Under the pieces are notes generated by a model, which saw only the letters and a program-made list of their open reading frames with translations, did not search any database and was not told where the DNA came from. Below are positions 1 through 9,408 of a DNA stretch of 64,000 bases, piece by piece (the stretch's first letter is position 1; every line of letters begins with the position of its first letter). The position numbers were made by a program, and so were the translations under genes. Source of the stretch: Shinella lacus (GTDB taxonomy: Bacteria > Pseudomonadota > Alphaproteobacteria > Rhizobiales > Rhizobiaceae); assembly GCF_010994755.1 (NCBI RefSeq), contig NZ_WHSB02000001.1:868001-932000 (forward strand), written 5' to 3'.

Positions 1-88
1 AGGAGCTCGCGTCTAAGGATGATCGCGTGCTCATAGGCTCGCTCCGTCTATGACAGATCGCCGCACGAGCAACGGCGTTTGGAGATTC

Positions 89-1894
89 TCAGGCCGTTGT
101 TTCTAGCAAATAGCTGCGCCAGCCGCGGTGGGCTGTGATGTCGAGGGCATCGGTGACGGCGGAAGCTTCTACGATGAAGCCTTTTGCCGAGCTTCCGTCC
201 TCCAAGGCCAGCGTGCCGATTCCGAGGGGGGCGGGAATTGCGGCGACGAAGCGACCGAAGGCGTCGGGCGACAGGCTCCACACTTCAACTTCGATGGAGC
301 CACCGGGCGCGTCCGAGACGCGCAGCAGTCCTGGTTTCGGCGGCACGCTGCCGGCGAGGGAGAAGAGGCGGTATGCTGCGGTCGTGCGGGTTTCGCGCAG
401 GAAATGGGCGCCGAGTGCCTTGAGCTCTCCGTTGAGCGGCATGCCGGAGAGATGGGCACCGACCACAACGAGCTCGATCCGGTCTTCTGGGGAGATGGAC
501 AGGGCGAGCTCGGCTTTCGGAAGCGCCCACGCGGTGGCGCCGAGCGCCAGCCCGCTGCGTTCGTGGAGATCACGCGCCAGGGAAGCGACGAGGCCATCCT
601 TGCCGGCCGGCCCGAGCAGCGTGATACTGGCCGGCAGTCCGTCCGTGCGCTTGCCGGTCGGCACGGCCATGCCGCAGAGGTCGAGCAGGTTGACGAAATT
701 CGTGTAGGTGCCGAGACGGGAATTTTCGCGGATCGGTTCGGCCGCAAGCTCGGCCAGCGTGAAATGCCGCGGCGCGGTCGGAACGCACAGCAGGTCGACC
801 GAGGCGATCAGCGGCTCCACCTTCTTCTTCAGCGCTTGCAGGGCATAGAAGCCCTTGAAGGCATCGGCGGCGGAAAGCGATTTGGCGCCGCCGTAGATCT
901 TGCGTGTCACCGGATGAAGGCTTGCCTCGTGAGCGTCGAAGAAGGGCTGGATCGCCGCATAACGCTCTGCCACCCAGGCGCCCTCATAGAGCAGGTTCGC
1001 GGTGGCGTAGAAATCGGCGAAGGGCAGCTCGACGAGCTGGTGGCCCATGGCTGACAGCGCGGACAACGCATCGGCATAAGCCGCCGCCATCGCGGCGTCG
1101 CCGAAGAATTGCCGATCGGCAACCGCCGGCACGCCGATCTTCAGCACCGGCGGGGTGGCGCCGTAACCGATCGCCGGGATCGTCCTCGAATAGGGATCGG
1201 CCGCGGCCGCCCGCGCCGCCACCGAAAAGACGCGCCAGGCATCGTCGACGGTGAGCGCGAAGATCGAGACGCAGTCGAGCGTGCGGCAGGCGGGGATGAC
1301 CCCGCTGGTGGAAAGCGCGCCGACCGTGGGCTTGAGGCCGATTATGTTGTTGAGGCCTGCCGGAATGCGGCCTGAGCCGGCGGTATCCGTGCCGAGCGCG
1401 AAGGAGACGATGCCGCGTGCCGTGGCGACGGCCGAGCCGGAGCTGGAGCCGCCCGGCACCAGCGTCGGATCGATGGCGTTGCGCGGCACCGGAAAGGGCG
1501 TGCGCACGCCGACGAGGCCGGTCGCGAACTGGTCGAGATTGGTCTTGCCGATGACGAGCGCGCCGGCCGCCTTCAGCAGCCGCACGACGGTCGCGTCCGT
1601 TTCCGGCATATAGGCATAGTCCGGGCAGGCCGCGGTCGTCGGCATGCCCGCCACGTCGATATTGTCCTTGACGGCGAAGGGGATGCCCCAGAGCGGTTTT
1701 GCGACGGGATCGAATGGTCCCAGTGCTGCGGCAGCCGCCTTCACGGTGTCGATTTCGGCAAGATGCAGGAAAATCCCCGGGTCGTCCGCGGCGGTGATCC
1801 GGGCATAGGCCTGGTCGATCATGGCGTCGACGGCAAGCCCGGCCGCATAGGCCTGGTGCAGCGAGGCGATGTCGAAGGGTTGGTCCATGCTCAT
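89..1894 (-). CDS. atzF: Allophanate hydrolase
   Basis: The 601-residue protein has an amidase-signature domain followed by a C-terminal domain of about 140 residues, the architecture of AtzF. The Ser-cisSer-Lys triad is visible as K76 (in FAVKDN), S150 (in GGSSSGS) and S174 (in DTAGSGR), spaced as in characterised AtzF. The enzyme hydrolyses allophanate to ammonia and CO2 in the cytoplasm, the last step of biuret and cyanurate catabolism. It is the last gene of the operon, three bases after the cupin gene. An in-frame ATG two codons downstream (MDQPFD) is an alternative start. There is no biotin-dependent urea carboxylase domain or gene nearby, so allophanate probably comes from biuret rather than urea. 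Confidence 0.94.
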   Translation of the reverse strand: MSMDQPFDIASLHQAYAAGLAVDAMIDQAYARITAADDPGIFLHLAEIDTVKAAAAALGPFDPVAKPLWGIPFAVKDNIDVAGMPTTAACPDYAYMPETDATVVRLLKAAGALVIGKTNLDQFATGLVGVRTPFPVPRNAIDPTLVPGGSSSGSAVATARGIVSFALGTDTAGSGRIPAGLNNIIGLKPTVGALSTSGVIPACRTLDCVSIFALTVDDAWRVFSVAARAAAADPYSRTIPAIGYGATPPVLKIGVPAVADRQFFGDAAMAAAYADALSALSAMGHQLVELPFADFYATANLLYEGAWVAERYAAIQPFFDAHEASLHPVTRKIYGGAKSLSAADAFKGFYALQALKKKVEPLIASVDLLCVPTAPRHFTLAELAAEPIRENSRLGTYTNFVNLLDLCGMAVPTGKRTDGLPASITLLGPAGKDGLVASLARDLHERSGLALGATAWALPKAELALSISPEDRIELVVVGAHLSGMPLNGELKALGAHFLRETRTTAAYRLFSLAGSVPPKPGLLRVSDAPGGSIEVEVWSLSPDAFGRFVAAIPAPLGIGTLALEDGSSAKGFIVEASAVTDALDITAHRGWRSYLLETTA

Positions 1895-1897
1895 GCT

Positions 1898-2245
1898 CTA
1901 CTCCGCTTCCAATATTGTCACAGGCCGATCCCATTGGATCAGCACCACGCATCCCGTGTCGCTCCAGATCGAATGTTCCGTGCCGATGGCATTGACGATA
2001 TAGGACCCGGCGCCATAGTCGCCAGCTTCGTCCGATTGGGTTCCGGTCAGCACGAGTATCGTCTCCAGCCCCTCATGCCGGTGGCGCGGCACGCCCGCGC
2101 CGGCATCGTATTTCAGCAGCGCCACGCCGGGCTGGTCGTTCTCGAAGGGCTTGATCCAGTGGATCGTCACGCCATCACGGAAGGGGCCGAATTCAAGGTC
2201 CTTCCAGCCGCCGGAGATGAGGTTTTCGCGGGTTGTTTCAGGCAC
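1898..2245 (-). CDS. Small cupin-domain protein of the biuret operon
   Basis: This is a 115-residue single-domain cupin. The metal-binding motif is visible as PRHRHEG near residues 54-60, followed by a second cupin strand with the IGTEHSIW segment. Such ChrR-like cupins may bind a metal and act as small-molecule isomerases, hydrolases or sensors. No substrate can be read from the sequence. Its start overlaps the end of the upstream hydrolase gene by 8 bp and its end lies 3 bp before atzF, so it is translated as part of the operon. By context it may act on an unstable carbamoyl intermediate or on the metal supply, but that is inference. Confidence 0.8.
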   Translation of the reverse strand: MPETTRENLISGGWKDLEFGPFRDGVTIHWIKPFENDQPGVALLKYDAGAGVPRHRHEGLETILVLTGTQSDEAGDYGAGSYIVNAIGTEHSIWSDTGCVVLIQWDRPVTILEAE

Positions 2246-2906
2246 CGGCTATTCCCTCCAGCACGTCGTCGAGCTTCGCCGTCCAACCGACGATCGCGCC
2301 CTGCGCGCGGATCATCGCGATGGCTGCGGCCTTGAATTCCGGAAAGTAGCTCTCCGTCGCCTCCTCCACGAGCAGGCATTCGTAGCCCCGGTCGTTCGCT
2401 TCGCGCATGGTAGTCTGCACGCAGACTTCCGTCGTGACACCGGCAAAGACGAGTTGGGCGATGCCCTTTTCCGCGAGGATATCGCCGAGCGGCGTTGCGT
2501 AGAAGGCACCCTTGCCCGGCTTCTCGATCACCACCTCGCCCGCGACCGGCGCAAGCTCCGGCAGGATGGCGGTGCCCGGCTCGCCGGCAATCAGGATGCG
2601 GCCCATCGGGCCTTCGTCGCCGATCCGCAGTTTCGGAGCGCCGCGGTCGCGCTTGGCGGGAGGCAGGTCGGAAAGATCCGGCCGGTGGCATTCCATCGTG
2701 TGGATGATTGGCAAGCCGGCGGCGCGGAACCCGGCAATCAGCCGTTTGACATCCGGCACGATCGCGGTGACCCGCGACACGTCGTTGCCGAGGCTCGCGC
2801 CAAAACCGCCCTCCTCCGCAAAATCGCGCTGCATGTCGATGACGACGAGCGCCGCGGCACCCTTCTTCAGCGGAAAGGCGAATGGCTCTGCCCTGATCTC
2901 CGCCAT
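2238..2906 (-). CDS. Isochorismatase-family carbamoyl amide hydrolase (biuret/triuret hydrolase-like)
   Basis: This 222-residue cysteine hydrolase is a paralogue of the biuret hydrolase in the same operon. The Asp-Lys-Cys catalytic set is present: D24 in VIDMQRDF, K129 in EKPGKG and C162 in TTEVCVQ, with nearly the same spacing as in BiuH. The segment HRPDLSDLP is shared with BiuH, but the RWRSRRI stretch is replaced by a different sequence, so the substrate probably differs. Isochorismatase-fold triuret hydrolases (TrtA) are known alongside BiuH and AtzF, and that is the leading guess. The ATG at 2906 overlaps the stop of the ATPase gene (TGATG). The TTG one codon upstream is less likely. 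Confidence 0.85.
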   Translation of the reverse strand: MAEIRAEPFAFPLKKGAAALVVIDMQRDFAEEGGFGASLGNDVSRVTAIVPDVKRLIAGFRAAGLPIIHTMECHRPDLSDLPPAKRDRGAPKLRIGDEGPMGRILIAGEPGTAILPELAPVAGEVVIEKPGKGAFYATPLGDILAEKGIAQLVFAGVTTEVCVQTTMREANDRGYECLLVEEATESYFPEFKAAAIAMIRAQGAIVGWTAKLDDVLEGIAGA

Positions 2907-4459
2907 CAATGATGCCCCGCCATATGCGCCCCGATGACGGAAATGTCGGCCTCGCGCGCCGGCGTCTCGTAGACGAGCTTGCCTTCGGACATCACCATGA
3001 TGCGGTCCGACATTTCCATCAGTTCGTCGAGATCCTCCGACATCAACAGCACCGCCGCACCGGCATTGCGCGCCTTCATGATGCGCGCGCGAATCTCGGC
3101 GACGGCCGAGAAGTCGAGCCCGAAACAGGGATTGGAGACGATCAGCAGGTCAACGTCGCCGGTGAGTTCGCGGGCAAGCACCGCACGCTGCACGTTGCCG
3201 CCGGACAAGGCGGCGATCGGCGAGGCGGGCGAGGCCGTCTTCACCTTGAAATCGTCGATCAGCGACGAGGCACGCTTCTTCATACCGCGCCCGTCGAGCC
3301 AGATCGCCTCCTTGCCGCCTTTCGCCACGTCGAATGTGCGGAAGGCGAGGTTTTCCGTCACCGTCATGCGCGGCGCGCAGGCGTTGGCCAGCGGCTCCTC
3401 CGGAATGAAGCGCACATTGTTCGCGCGCGTCTCCGGCCGCGTCGCGCCATAGGCGCGGCCCTTCACGGTCACCTCACCCGTCTCCGCCGCCCGCTGGCCG
3501 GCGAGCACCTCTGCCAGTTCCTTCTGCCCATTGCCGGAAATGCCGGCAATGCCGACGATCTCGCCGGAGCGTACGACGAGGTTTTCGATATCGATCATCT
3601 TGAGGCCCGTGCGGTCCGGCGCCCTAACCTTGCTGACGGAGAGGACGGCCCTGGCGCCGTCGCTGACCGGCAGGCGCGTGTCGAGTTCGGCGAGCTTGAC
3701 GTCGCCGATCATCATCGCCGCCATGTCCGCGGTAGAAAGGTCCGAGACGAGGCCCGTGCCCGTCAGCTTGCCGCGCCGGAGCACGGAGACGGCGTCGGCG
3801 AATTTCGTGACCTCATGGAACTTGTGGCTGATCATCAGCACGGTCAGTTCGCCGCGCTCCGTCATGCCACGCACGAGGCCGAGCATTTCGTCGGCCTCGG
3901 CGGGGGTCAGCACGGAGGTCGGCTCGTCGAGCACGAGGAACCGACGGCCGAGATAGAGCTGCTTGACGATCTCCAGCTTCTGCTTCTCGCCCGCAGCAAG
4001 CTCGCTGACCGGCCGGTCGAGCGGGATGGTGAAGGGCATCGTTTCCATGAAGGCGGCAAGGGCCTGCCGCTCCTTCGCCCAGTTGATGACGGCCGGAACG
4101 TCGGTGCGGTTGATGACGAGGTTTTCGGCACCCGTCAGCGAAGGAACCAGCGTGAAATGCTGGTAGACCATGCCGAGCCCGAGTGCGGCCGCATCGCGTG
4201 GGGAAGCGACCGCAACCTCGCGGTCATCCACCTGCAACTGGCCGGCGGTCTGGTGGTAGAAGCCCATGATGCATTTGACGAGGGTGGATTTTCCGGCACC
4301 ATTTTCTCCAAGCAAAGCATGGAAGGTGCCGGCCGGCACCTTGATCGAGACATTGTCCAGCGCCGTGAAGGCGCCGAAGCGCATCGTCATGCCGACCGTC
4401 TCGATACCGACGGCGGGCACGGTCTTGAACGGGGGAATATTGCCGACAAGCATGGTCAT
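2906..4459 (-). CDS. ABC transporter ATP-binding protein, fused double domain (nucleoside/ureide type)
   Basis: This 517-residue protein carries two ABC domains in tandem, as in RbsA and in the ATPases of BMP-type importers. The N-terminal half has Walker [10 protein letters not shown], signature LAAGEKQ and Walker [10 protein letters not shown]. The C-terminal half has a degenerate Walker A (GISGNGQKE), as is usual in the family. It powers uptake by the two permeases encoded upstream. The ATG at 4459 overlaps the biuH stop codon as ATGA. The frame stays open further upstream, but that part is antisense-like and out of character, so the start is set at MTMLVGN. An ATG two codons later is possible. 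Confidence 0.92.
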   Translation of the reverse strand: MTMLVGNIPPFKTVPAVGIETVGMTMRFGAFTALDNVSIKVPAGTFHALLGENGAGKSTLVKCIMGFYHQTAGQLQVDDREVAVASPRDAAALGLGMVYQHFTLVPSLTGAENLVINRTDVPAVINWAKERQALAAFMETMPFTIPLDRPVSELAAGEKQKLEIVKQLYLGRRFLVLDEPTSVLTPAEADEMLGLVRGMTERGELTVLMISHKFHEVTKFADAVSVLRRGKLTGTGLVSDLSTADMAAMMIGDVKLAELDTRLPVSDGARAVLSVSKVRAPDRTGLKMIDIENLVVRSGEIVGIAGISGNGQKELAEVLAGQRAAETGEVTVKGRAYGATRPETRANNVRFIPEEPLANACAPRMTVTENLAFRTFDVAKGGKEAIWLDGRGMKKRASSLIDDFKVKTASPASPIAALSGGNVQRAVLARELTGDVDLLIVSNPCFGLDFSAVAEIRARIMKARNAGAAVLLMSEDLDELMEMSDRIMVMSEGKLVYETPAREADISVIGAHMAGHH

Positions 4460-5172
4460 GGCAGTTGCTCCACCAGTGTTTTCGAACTGGAGACGGAACC
4501 GAAGACGCCGCCCTGCATCTTCACCATCTTGATGGCGGCGAGGTGGTTGCCGTGGTCGGTCGCGCCGCAGCAATCCTCCAGAAGCAGGCATTCGAACCCA
4601 CGGTCGTTCGCCTCGCGCATGGTCGTGGAAACACAAACGTCCGTGGTGATGCCCGTCAGGATGATGTTTTCGATACGCTTCTGGTTGAGGATGAGTTCGA
4701 GGTCGGTGGCGCAGAACGAACCCTTGCCGGGCTTGTCGATGATGACCTCGCCCTCCAGCGGGTAGAGTTCCGGGATGATGTCCCAGCCCGGCTCGCCGCG
4801 CACGAGGATGCGCCCGCACGGCCCCGCATCACCGATGCCGGCATGGATGCGCCGCGAGCGCCAGCGCTTGTTGGCGGGCAGATCCGCGAGATCCGGCCGG
4901 TGGCCCTCGCGGGTGTGGATGATGTGGTAGCCCTTGGCGCGCATGGCAGCGAGCACGGCCTTGATCGGCGCGATCGGCGCCTGCACCAGCGAGAGATCAT
5001 AGCCCATGTGATCGACATAACCGCCCTTGCCGCAGAAGTCGGTCTGCATGTCGATGATGATGAGGGCCGTGTTGTCGGGTCGGAGCTTGCCATTATAAGG
5101 CCAGGGATAGGGATCGCCTTCGATGAAGGACAGCGTCTCGGTGTCATTGGGCATGGGGGCGAGGCTGTTCAT
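4456..5172 (-). CDS. biuH: Biuret hydrolase (biuret amidohydrolase)
   Basis: The 238-residue isochorismatase-fold cysteine hydrolase resembles, nearly throughout, the structurally characterised Rhizobium leguminosarum BiuH as I recall it. Catalytic residues map with a constant +5 offset: D41 (IIIDMQTDF), K147 (IIDKPGKG) and C180 (TTDVCVS). It converts biuret to allophanate and ammonia, feeding the allophanate hydrolase at the end of the operon. The ATG at 5172 follows AGGAGCG at good spacing. The gene sits between the permease and ATPase genes of an ABC importer, which strongly suggests that the importer carries biuret or a close relative. Confidence 0.95.
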   Translation of the reverse strand: MNSLAPMPNDTETLSFIEGDPYPWPYNGKLRPDNTALIIIDMQTDFCGKGGYVDHMGYDLSLVQAPIAPIKAVLAAMRAKGYHIIHTREGHRPDLADLPANKRWRSRRIHAGIGDAGPCGRILVRGEPGWDIIPELYPLEGEVIIDKPGKGSFCATDLELILNQKRIENIILTGITTDVCVSTTMREANDRGFECLLLEDCCGATDHGNHLAAIKMVKMQGGVFGSVSSSKTLVEQLP

Positions 5173-5182
5173 GGGGTCGCTC

Positions 5183-6103
5183 CTATTTGGTGATCGAGAG
5201 TGCGCCGGGGGCGCCGGCGAGCGAGCGCGTCGGCGAGGACGTGGCGATGAGGATTGCGAGCGTCAGCACATAGGGCGCCGCGTAAAACAGGTAGTAGCCC
5301 TGCGTGACGCCGACCGATTGCAGCGCCGGCCCAAGCGCCCCTGCCCCGCCAAAAAGCATGGCGGCGAGGAAGCAGCCGATCGGATTCCAGCGCGCGAAGA
5401 TGACGAGCGCCACGGCCATCAGGCCCTGGCCGGAGGAAATGCCTTCGTTCCACGACCCCGGATAGAACAGCGAGAGATAGGCACCGCCGATCGCCGCCAG
5501 CGCGCCGCCGACGGCGGTGGCCAGCAGGCGCACCGTATCCGGGTTGAGGCCCATGGCGCGCGCGGCATCGGAGCTGTCGCCGACGACGCGCAGGATGAGA
5601 CCGATCCGCGTGTTGCGAAACGCCCACCAGAGGAAGACGGCAAGTGCCGCGCCGATCAGGAACAACACGTTGATGTTGAGGGCGGCCTGTACCTGCGGAA
5701 CATCCGACCAGCCGCCGAAGGGGATCGACGGCAGTTTTGGCGCCGAAGGCTGGATGAAGGGCTTGCCGAGGAAGAAGGCGAGCCCAAGGCCGAACTGCAT
5801 CATCGCGATACCGATCGCAATGTCGTTGACCTTCGGGAACTTGCAGATCCAGCCGTGGACGAGACCGAAGACCGCACCCGCGGCCATGGCAGCGAGCACG
5901 CCGAGCCAGGGCGACAGCGTCATCACGGCGACGCCATAGGCGGTCATCGCGCCGAAGACGAGCGTGCCTTCGAGCCCGAGATTGATGCGGCCGGAGCGCT
6001 CCGTGATCGCCTCGCCGAGCGAGACGAAGATGAAGGGCGTCGAGACGCGGATGGCGCCGGCGAGGATGGCGAGCGGAACGCCCCAGAGACCGATATCCTC
6101 CAT
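5183..6103 (-). CDS. ABC transporter permease (BMP/nucleoside type), second subunit
   Basis: This 306-residue polytopic membrane protein belongs to the BPD_transp_2 family used by BMP-dependent nucleoside and ribose importers. Hydrophobic segments run through the whole length, and the characteristic [15 protein letters not shown] segment lies near residue 40. The start is placed at MEDIGLWG, because AAGGAG lies 7 bp before this ATG and the ATG shares one base with the stop of the preceding permease gene (TGATG). Longer readings upstream lack support. It forms the translocation channel with the preceding permease, 10 bp upstream of biuH. Confidence 0.9.
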   Translation of the reverse strand: MEDIGLWGVPLAILAGAIRVSTPFIFVSLGEAITERSGRINLGLEGTLVFGAMTAYGVAVMTLSPWLGVLAAMAAGAVFGLVHGWICKFPKVNDIAIGIAMMQFGLGLAFFLGKPFIQPSAPKLPSIPFGGWSDVPQVQAALNINVLFLIGAALAVFLWWAFRNTRIGLILRVVGDSSDAARAMGLNPDTVRLLATAVGGALAAIGGAYLSLFYPGSWNEGISSGQGLMAVALVIFARWNPIGCFLAAMLFGGAGALGPALQSVGVTQGYYLFYAAPYVLTLAILIATSSPTRSLAGAPGALSITK

Positions 6104-7230
6104 CACGCGCTCCTTTTCCAGAGATCCGGGTTGAACAGGCGGAAGCGCCCGTAGAGCGTTTCGCAAAACAGGATGACAACGAAGAGCGTGCCCTGGAGCA
6201 CGAGCACCGTCGCATCCGGCAGGCCCATACGCCGCTGGATCAGGCCACCCGAGGCGTCGATGCCGCCAAGCAGGATGGCGACGGGAATGATCGCCAGCGG
6301 ATTGTGCCGCGCGAGGAAGGCGACGAGGATGCCGGTATAGCCGTAGCCTGCGGCAAGCGACGCATTCGCACTGCCCTGCACCGCCGTCACCTCAATCATG
6401 CCGGCCAGCCCGGCGAAGGAACCGGCGATCGCCGTGAAGCCCACGATCAGCCGCCTGACCGGCAGGCCCTGGATCTGCGCCGCCCGCACGTTGCCGCCGG
6501 CAATGCGCGCCGCAAAGCCGAAACTCGTCGCCTCGATGAGGATATAGGAGACGATGCAGGCGACGACGCCGATGACGAGGCCCCAGTGCACGTCCATGCC
6601 GGGGATGTTGCCGAGCATGTATTCCGCCGGCAAAGGCGTCGTCGACGGCTTGTTGAGGCTCGCCGGATCGCGCAACACCCCTTCGATCAGGTGGTTCATC
6701 AGCGCGATGGCGATATAGGCAAGCAACAGTGAGGCGATCGTCTCGTTGACGCCGCGATAGTGGCGCAGGAAACCGGAAAGGCCGATCCAGGCCGCACCGA
6801 CCGCCATGCCGGCAAGCCCCATCGCCACCCAGACGACGAAGGGCGGCGCCGTGCCGATCATCGGGAGCGCGATCGCAGCACCCGCGACCCCGCCCAGCAC
6901 CACCGCCCCCTCCGCGCCGATGACCACGAGGCCGAGCCGCGCCGGCAGCGCGACGCAGAGCGCCGTCAAAAGAAGGGGGGCGGCCCGGCTCAGCGAGTTC
7001 TGCACCGAAAACCAGCTGCCGAAGCCGCCGGCATACATGAGCTGGAACAGCTGTACCGGCGACTTGCCGAGCACGGCGATGAACAGCGAGAAGAGCGCGA
7101 GGCCGACGAGGATCGCAAAGAGCGCGATCGCCAGCGGCTCCGCACGTCGCGCAAGCCATTCCAGGAGGGGCCGGATCTGTCCGGCCTGCTCCGAGAGCGG
7201 TGTGATGGGCACGTTGGCTTCGATCGTCAT
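6103..7230 (-). CDS. ABC transporter permease (BMP/nucleoside type), first subunit
   Basis: This 375-residue inner-membrane permease of the BPD_transp_2 family is the longer of the two channel subunits, as is usual in this importer class. It has an N-terminal cytoplasmic stretch, a first membrane segment near residues 35-55 (ALFAILVGLALFSLFI) and a conserved GVNETIASLLLAYIA segment in the middle. The ATG at 7230 (MTIEANVP) is chosen because the in-frame sequence further upstream overlaps the binding-protein gene and is unlike a permease. It starts 20 bp after the binding-protein gene ends and is translationally coupled to the second permease gene. Confidence 0.9.
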   Translation of the reverse strand: MTIEANVPITPLSEQAGQIRPLLEWLARRAEPLAIALFAILVGLALFSLFIAVLGKSPVQLFQLMYAGGFGSWFSVQNSLSRAAPLLLTALCVALPARLGLVVIGAEGAVVLGGVAGAAIALPMIGTAPPFVVWVAMGLAGMAVGAAWIGLSGFLRHYRGVNETIASLLLAYIAIALMNHLIEGVLRDPASLNKPSTTPLPAEYMLGNIPGMDVHWGLVIGVVACIVSYILIEATSFGFAARIAGGNVRAAQIQGLPVRRLIVGFTAIAGSFAGLAGMIEVTAVQGSANASLAAGYGYTGILVAFLARHNPLAIIPVAILLGGIDASGGLIQRRMGLPDATVLVLQGTLFVVILFCETLYGRFRLFNPDLWKRSA

Positions 7231-7249
7231 GACGTCGCCTCCGCCAGAG

Positions 7250-8380
7250 TTACGAGGTCGAACCGACGACGCCTTCGACGAGATAGTCCATGCTTTCCAG
7301 CTCGATCGCATCCTCCGCGAAGGCCTGGCCGTCCGCGACCACCACGTTGCCCTTGTTGTCCTTGATGCCGGCCTTGAAGACCGAGAAGCTGCCACCCATC
7401 ATCTCGGCGAGCGTGGCGTCGAACGTCTTGCGCGCTTCCTCGGAGACGCCCGGGCCGAGCGGGCTCATCTTCACGAAGCCATCCTTCAGGCCGCCGCGCA
7501 CGAAATTGCCGAGCTTTTCGCCAGCCTGCGCCTTCTTGACGAAGTCGGTATAGACGTTGCCCCAGGCCCATTCCGCGCCGGTCAGGTATTTTTCCGGTGC
7601 GAGCGGGCTCTGGTTGGCGTGATAGCCGCAGATGAAGGCGCCGCGGCCGGCCGCCGTCTCCACCACAACCTTGGGGCTGTCGACATGGCAGGTGATGACG
7701 TCGGCGCCCTGGTCGATCAGTGCGTTCGTCGCCTCGGCCTCCTTGACGGCGAGCGACCATTCGCCGGTGAAGATCACCTGGCAGGTGATGGCCGGATCGA
7801 CCGAGCGAGCGCCGAGCAGGAAGGAATTGATGTTCTGCAGCACCTGCGGGATCGGCTTGGCCGCGACGAAGCCGATCTTCTTGCTCTTCGAGGCATAACC
7901 GGCCGCAATGCCGTTCAGATACTGGCCCTGGCCGATATAGCCGAAATAGGAACCCGTATTGGCCGGATGCGTGCCCTCCTTCCACAGGCCGCCGCAATGG
8001 CGGAACTGGGCGTCGGGATATTTCTTCGCCATGTCCAGCATGTGGGGGTCGAAATAGCCGAAGGAGGTGGGAAACAGCAGCCCGGCGCCGTCGAGGTTGA
8101 TCATCGATTCCATCGTCTTCTGGACGTCGACCGTTTCCGGCACGTTTTCCTCCTCGACGACGGTGACGCCTTCCAAGGCCTTGAGCATGGCGGCGCCTTC
8201 GGCGTGGGCCTGGTTGTAGCCATAGTCATCCTTGGGGCCGACATAGATGAAGCCGACTGTAAGCGCCGCCTGCGCCATGGCGGGGGAGAAAAGGCCGGAC
8301 GGCGCAAGGCCGACGACGGCGGCGCCCATGGCAGAGGTCCTGAGAAAATCGCGGCGGGAGAAAGGAAGGAGTTTGGTCAT
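7250..8380 (-). CDS. BMP-family ABC transporter substrate-binding protein
   Basis: This 376-residue periplasmic binding protein belongs to the basic membrane protein (BMP, PnrA-like) family, normally associated with purine nucleoside uptake. It begins with a twin-arginine signal peptide (SRRDFL at residues 8-13, hydrophobic stretch to about residue 35, AMA cleavage site). Family features include GFIYVGPKDDYGYNQAH and the SFGYFDPHML segment. The ATG at 8380 follows AAGGAG. It is the first gene of the operon. Being co-transcribed with biuH and atzF, it probably binds biuret or a related linear ureide instead of a nucleoside. That specificity is inferred from context. Confidence 0.9.
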   Translation of the reverse strand: MTKLLPFSRRDFLRTSAMGAAVVGLAPSGLFSPAMAQAALTVGFIYVGPKDDYGYNQAHAEGAAMLKALEGVTVVEEENVPETVDVQKTMESMINLDGAGLLFPTSFGYFDPHMLDMAKKYPDAQFRHCGGLWKEGTHPANTGSYFGYIGQGQYLNGIAAGYASKSKKIGFVAAKPIPQVLQNINSFLLGARSVDPAITCQVIFTGEWSLAVKEAEATNALIDQGADVITCHVDSPKVVVETAAGRGAFICGYHANQSPLAPEKYLTGAEWAWGNVYTDFVKKAQAGEKLGNFVRGGLKDGFVKMSPLGPGVSEEARKTFDATLAEMMGGSFSVFKAGIKDNKGNVVVADGQAFAEDAIELESMDYLVEGVVGSTS

Positions 8381-8713
8381 CGGAATGCTCCTTGCGAGGA
8401 ATGGAAGCCAGGTCTGGCAATGCAAGAAAGCTATGCAACGCCTATGCCAGATTCATAAGCTGTTGTTTCAAATCGATTTATTTTGGGGGCGGATTCAGCG
8501 CTGCGAAAAGTGCATGCAGTTTTGTGGCGTGCGTGATGATTTTTCAGACGGATGCAATTAAATGGCTAAAATTTAATCGTCTCTTGTCGAGATTCAAAGA
8601 CAATCCCCAAAATCTTTTGAAATAATCGTTATTCTAATCATATACTTAATTGCCATATTTGACAGCCGCTCAACGGGAATGCATCTGTATGCAGATCGAG
8701 GAAAGATTCGCGC
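8381..8713. promoter_or_regulatory. AT-rich divergent control region of the biuret operon and its GntR regulator
   Basis: This 333-bp non-coding stretch is strikingly AT-rich compared with its surroundings and separates the minus-strand biuret operon from the plus-strand GntR gene. Two dyads stand out: ATAATCGTTAT at 8622-8632 and ATCTG-TATG-CAGAT at 8683-8696, the latter ending 17 bp before the regulator start codon. Either could be the operator of the GntR protein. No convincing coding frame lies in this stretch. Confidence 0.6.
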
Positions 8714-9382
8714 GTGGCAGAGAAAAGGCAGAGACAGGTCGTGCGGGCCGGAACCACCGTCGAACAGATGGTGAAGGCGATCGCCGACATGATCGTGACC
8801 GGCACGATGCAGCCCGGCGAGAAACTGGACGAGTTTTCGCTTGCGGCGCGCTTTCAAGTGTCGCGCACCCCCGTGCGCGAGGCTCTGCGGGAGCTTGGCG
8901 CCATGGGATTGGTGGAACGCCAGCCGAACCGCAGCGCCGTCGTCACCAATGTGTCGGGAGGCTATCTATCCTCGATGTTCGAGGCGATGGCGGAGCTTGA
9001 GCGTGTCTGCGCGCGCCTCGCCGCCGGGCGCATGACGGTGGCCGAGCGGCGCGCGCTGGAACTGTCGCACCACGCCTCCATGCGGCTGGTACGGGACGGC
9101 GCCGAAGAGGACTACGCCGCTTACAATGTCGAGTTCCACACCAGGCTCTACAATGGCGCGCACAATGACCATGTCTTCGAACTGGTCACACAGACCCGCG
9201 CGCGCCTGTCTCCGTTCCGTCGCGCACAGTTCCGCCTCCCCGGCCGCCTTTCCAAATCCTACAGCGAACACCAGGACATCGTCACCGCCATCCTGCGGGG
9301 AGACGGCGAGGCAGCCGGAAAAGCCGCCTACGCCCATGTGTCGATCGTCAGCGACGCCAGCACCGTCTTCGCTGCGGATTAG
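8714..9382 (+). CDS. GntR-family transcriptional regulator (FCD subfamily)
   Basis: This 222-residue regulator has an N-terminal winged helix (residues about 15-80, with FQVSRTPVREALRELGAMG as the recognition region) and an all-helical FCD effector domain with the YNVEFHTRLY segment containing metal/ligand His and Asp/Glu positions. FCD regulators sense small carboxylates or amides. It starts with GTG preceded by AGGAAAG. It is divergent from the biuret operon across a shared control region, so it is the natural candidate to control that operon and itself. The effector is unknown; biuret or allophanate are reasonable guesses. Confidence 0.88.
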   Translation: MAEKRQRQVVRAGTTVEQMVKAIADMIVTGTMQPGEKLDEFSLAARFQVSRTPVREALRELGAMGLVERQPNRSAVVTNVSGGYLSSMFEAMAELERVCARLAAGRMTVAERRALELSHHASMRLVRDGAEEDYAAYNVEFHTRLYNGAHNDHVFELVTQTRARLSPFRRAQFRLPGRLSKSYSEHQDIVTAILRGDGEAAGKAAYAHVSIVSDASTVFAAD

Positions 9383-9408
9383 AGGCGGCGGTCAACGCCC
9401 CCTTCTGT

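Noticed and set aside
2909-4765. Long plus-strand open frame of over 600 codons
   Set aside because: It is antisense to the ABC ATPase and biuH genes, rich in Arg, His and Gly, without domain signatures; a typical GC-rich shadow frame. The same holds for 128-1054, 14016-15728, 15542-17950, 21717-24014, 24743-27265 and 37857-39614 (plus) and 31511-33046 and 53093-54991 (minus).
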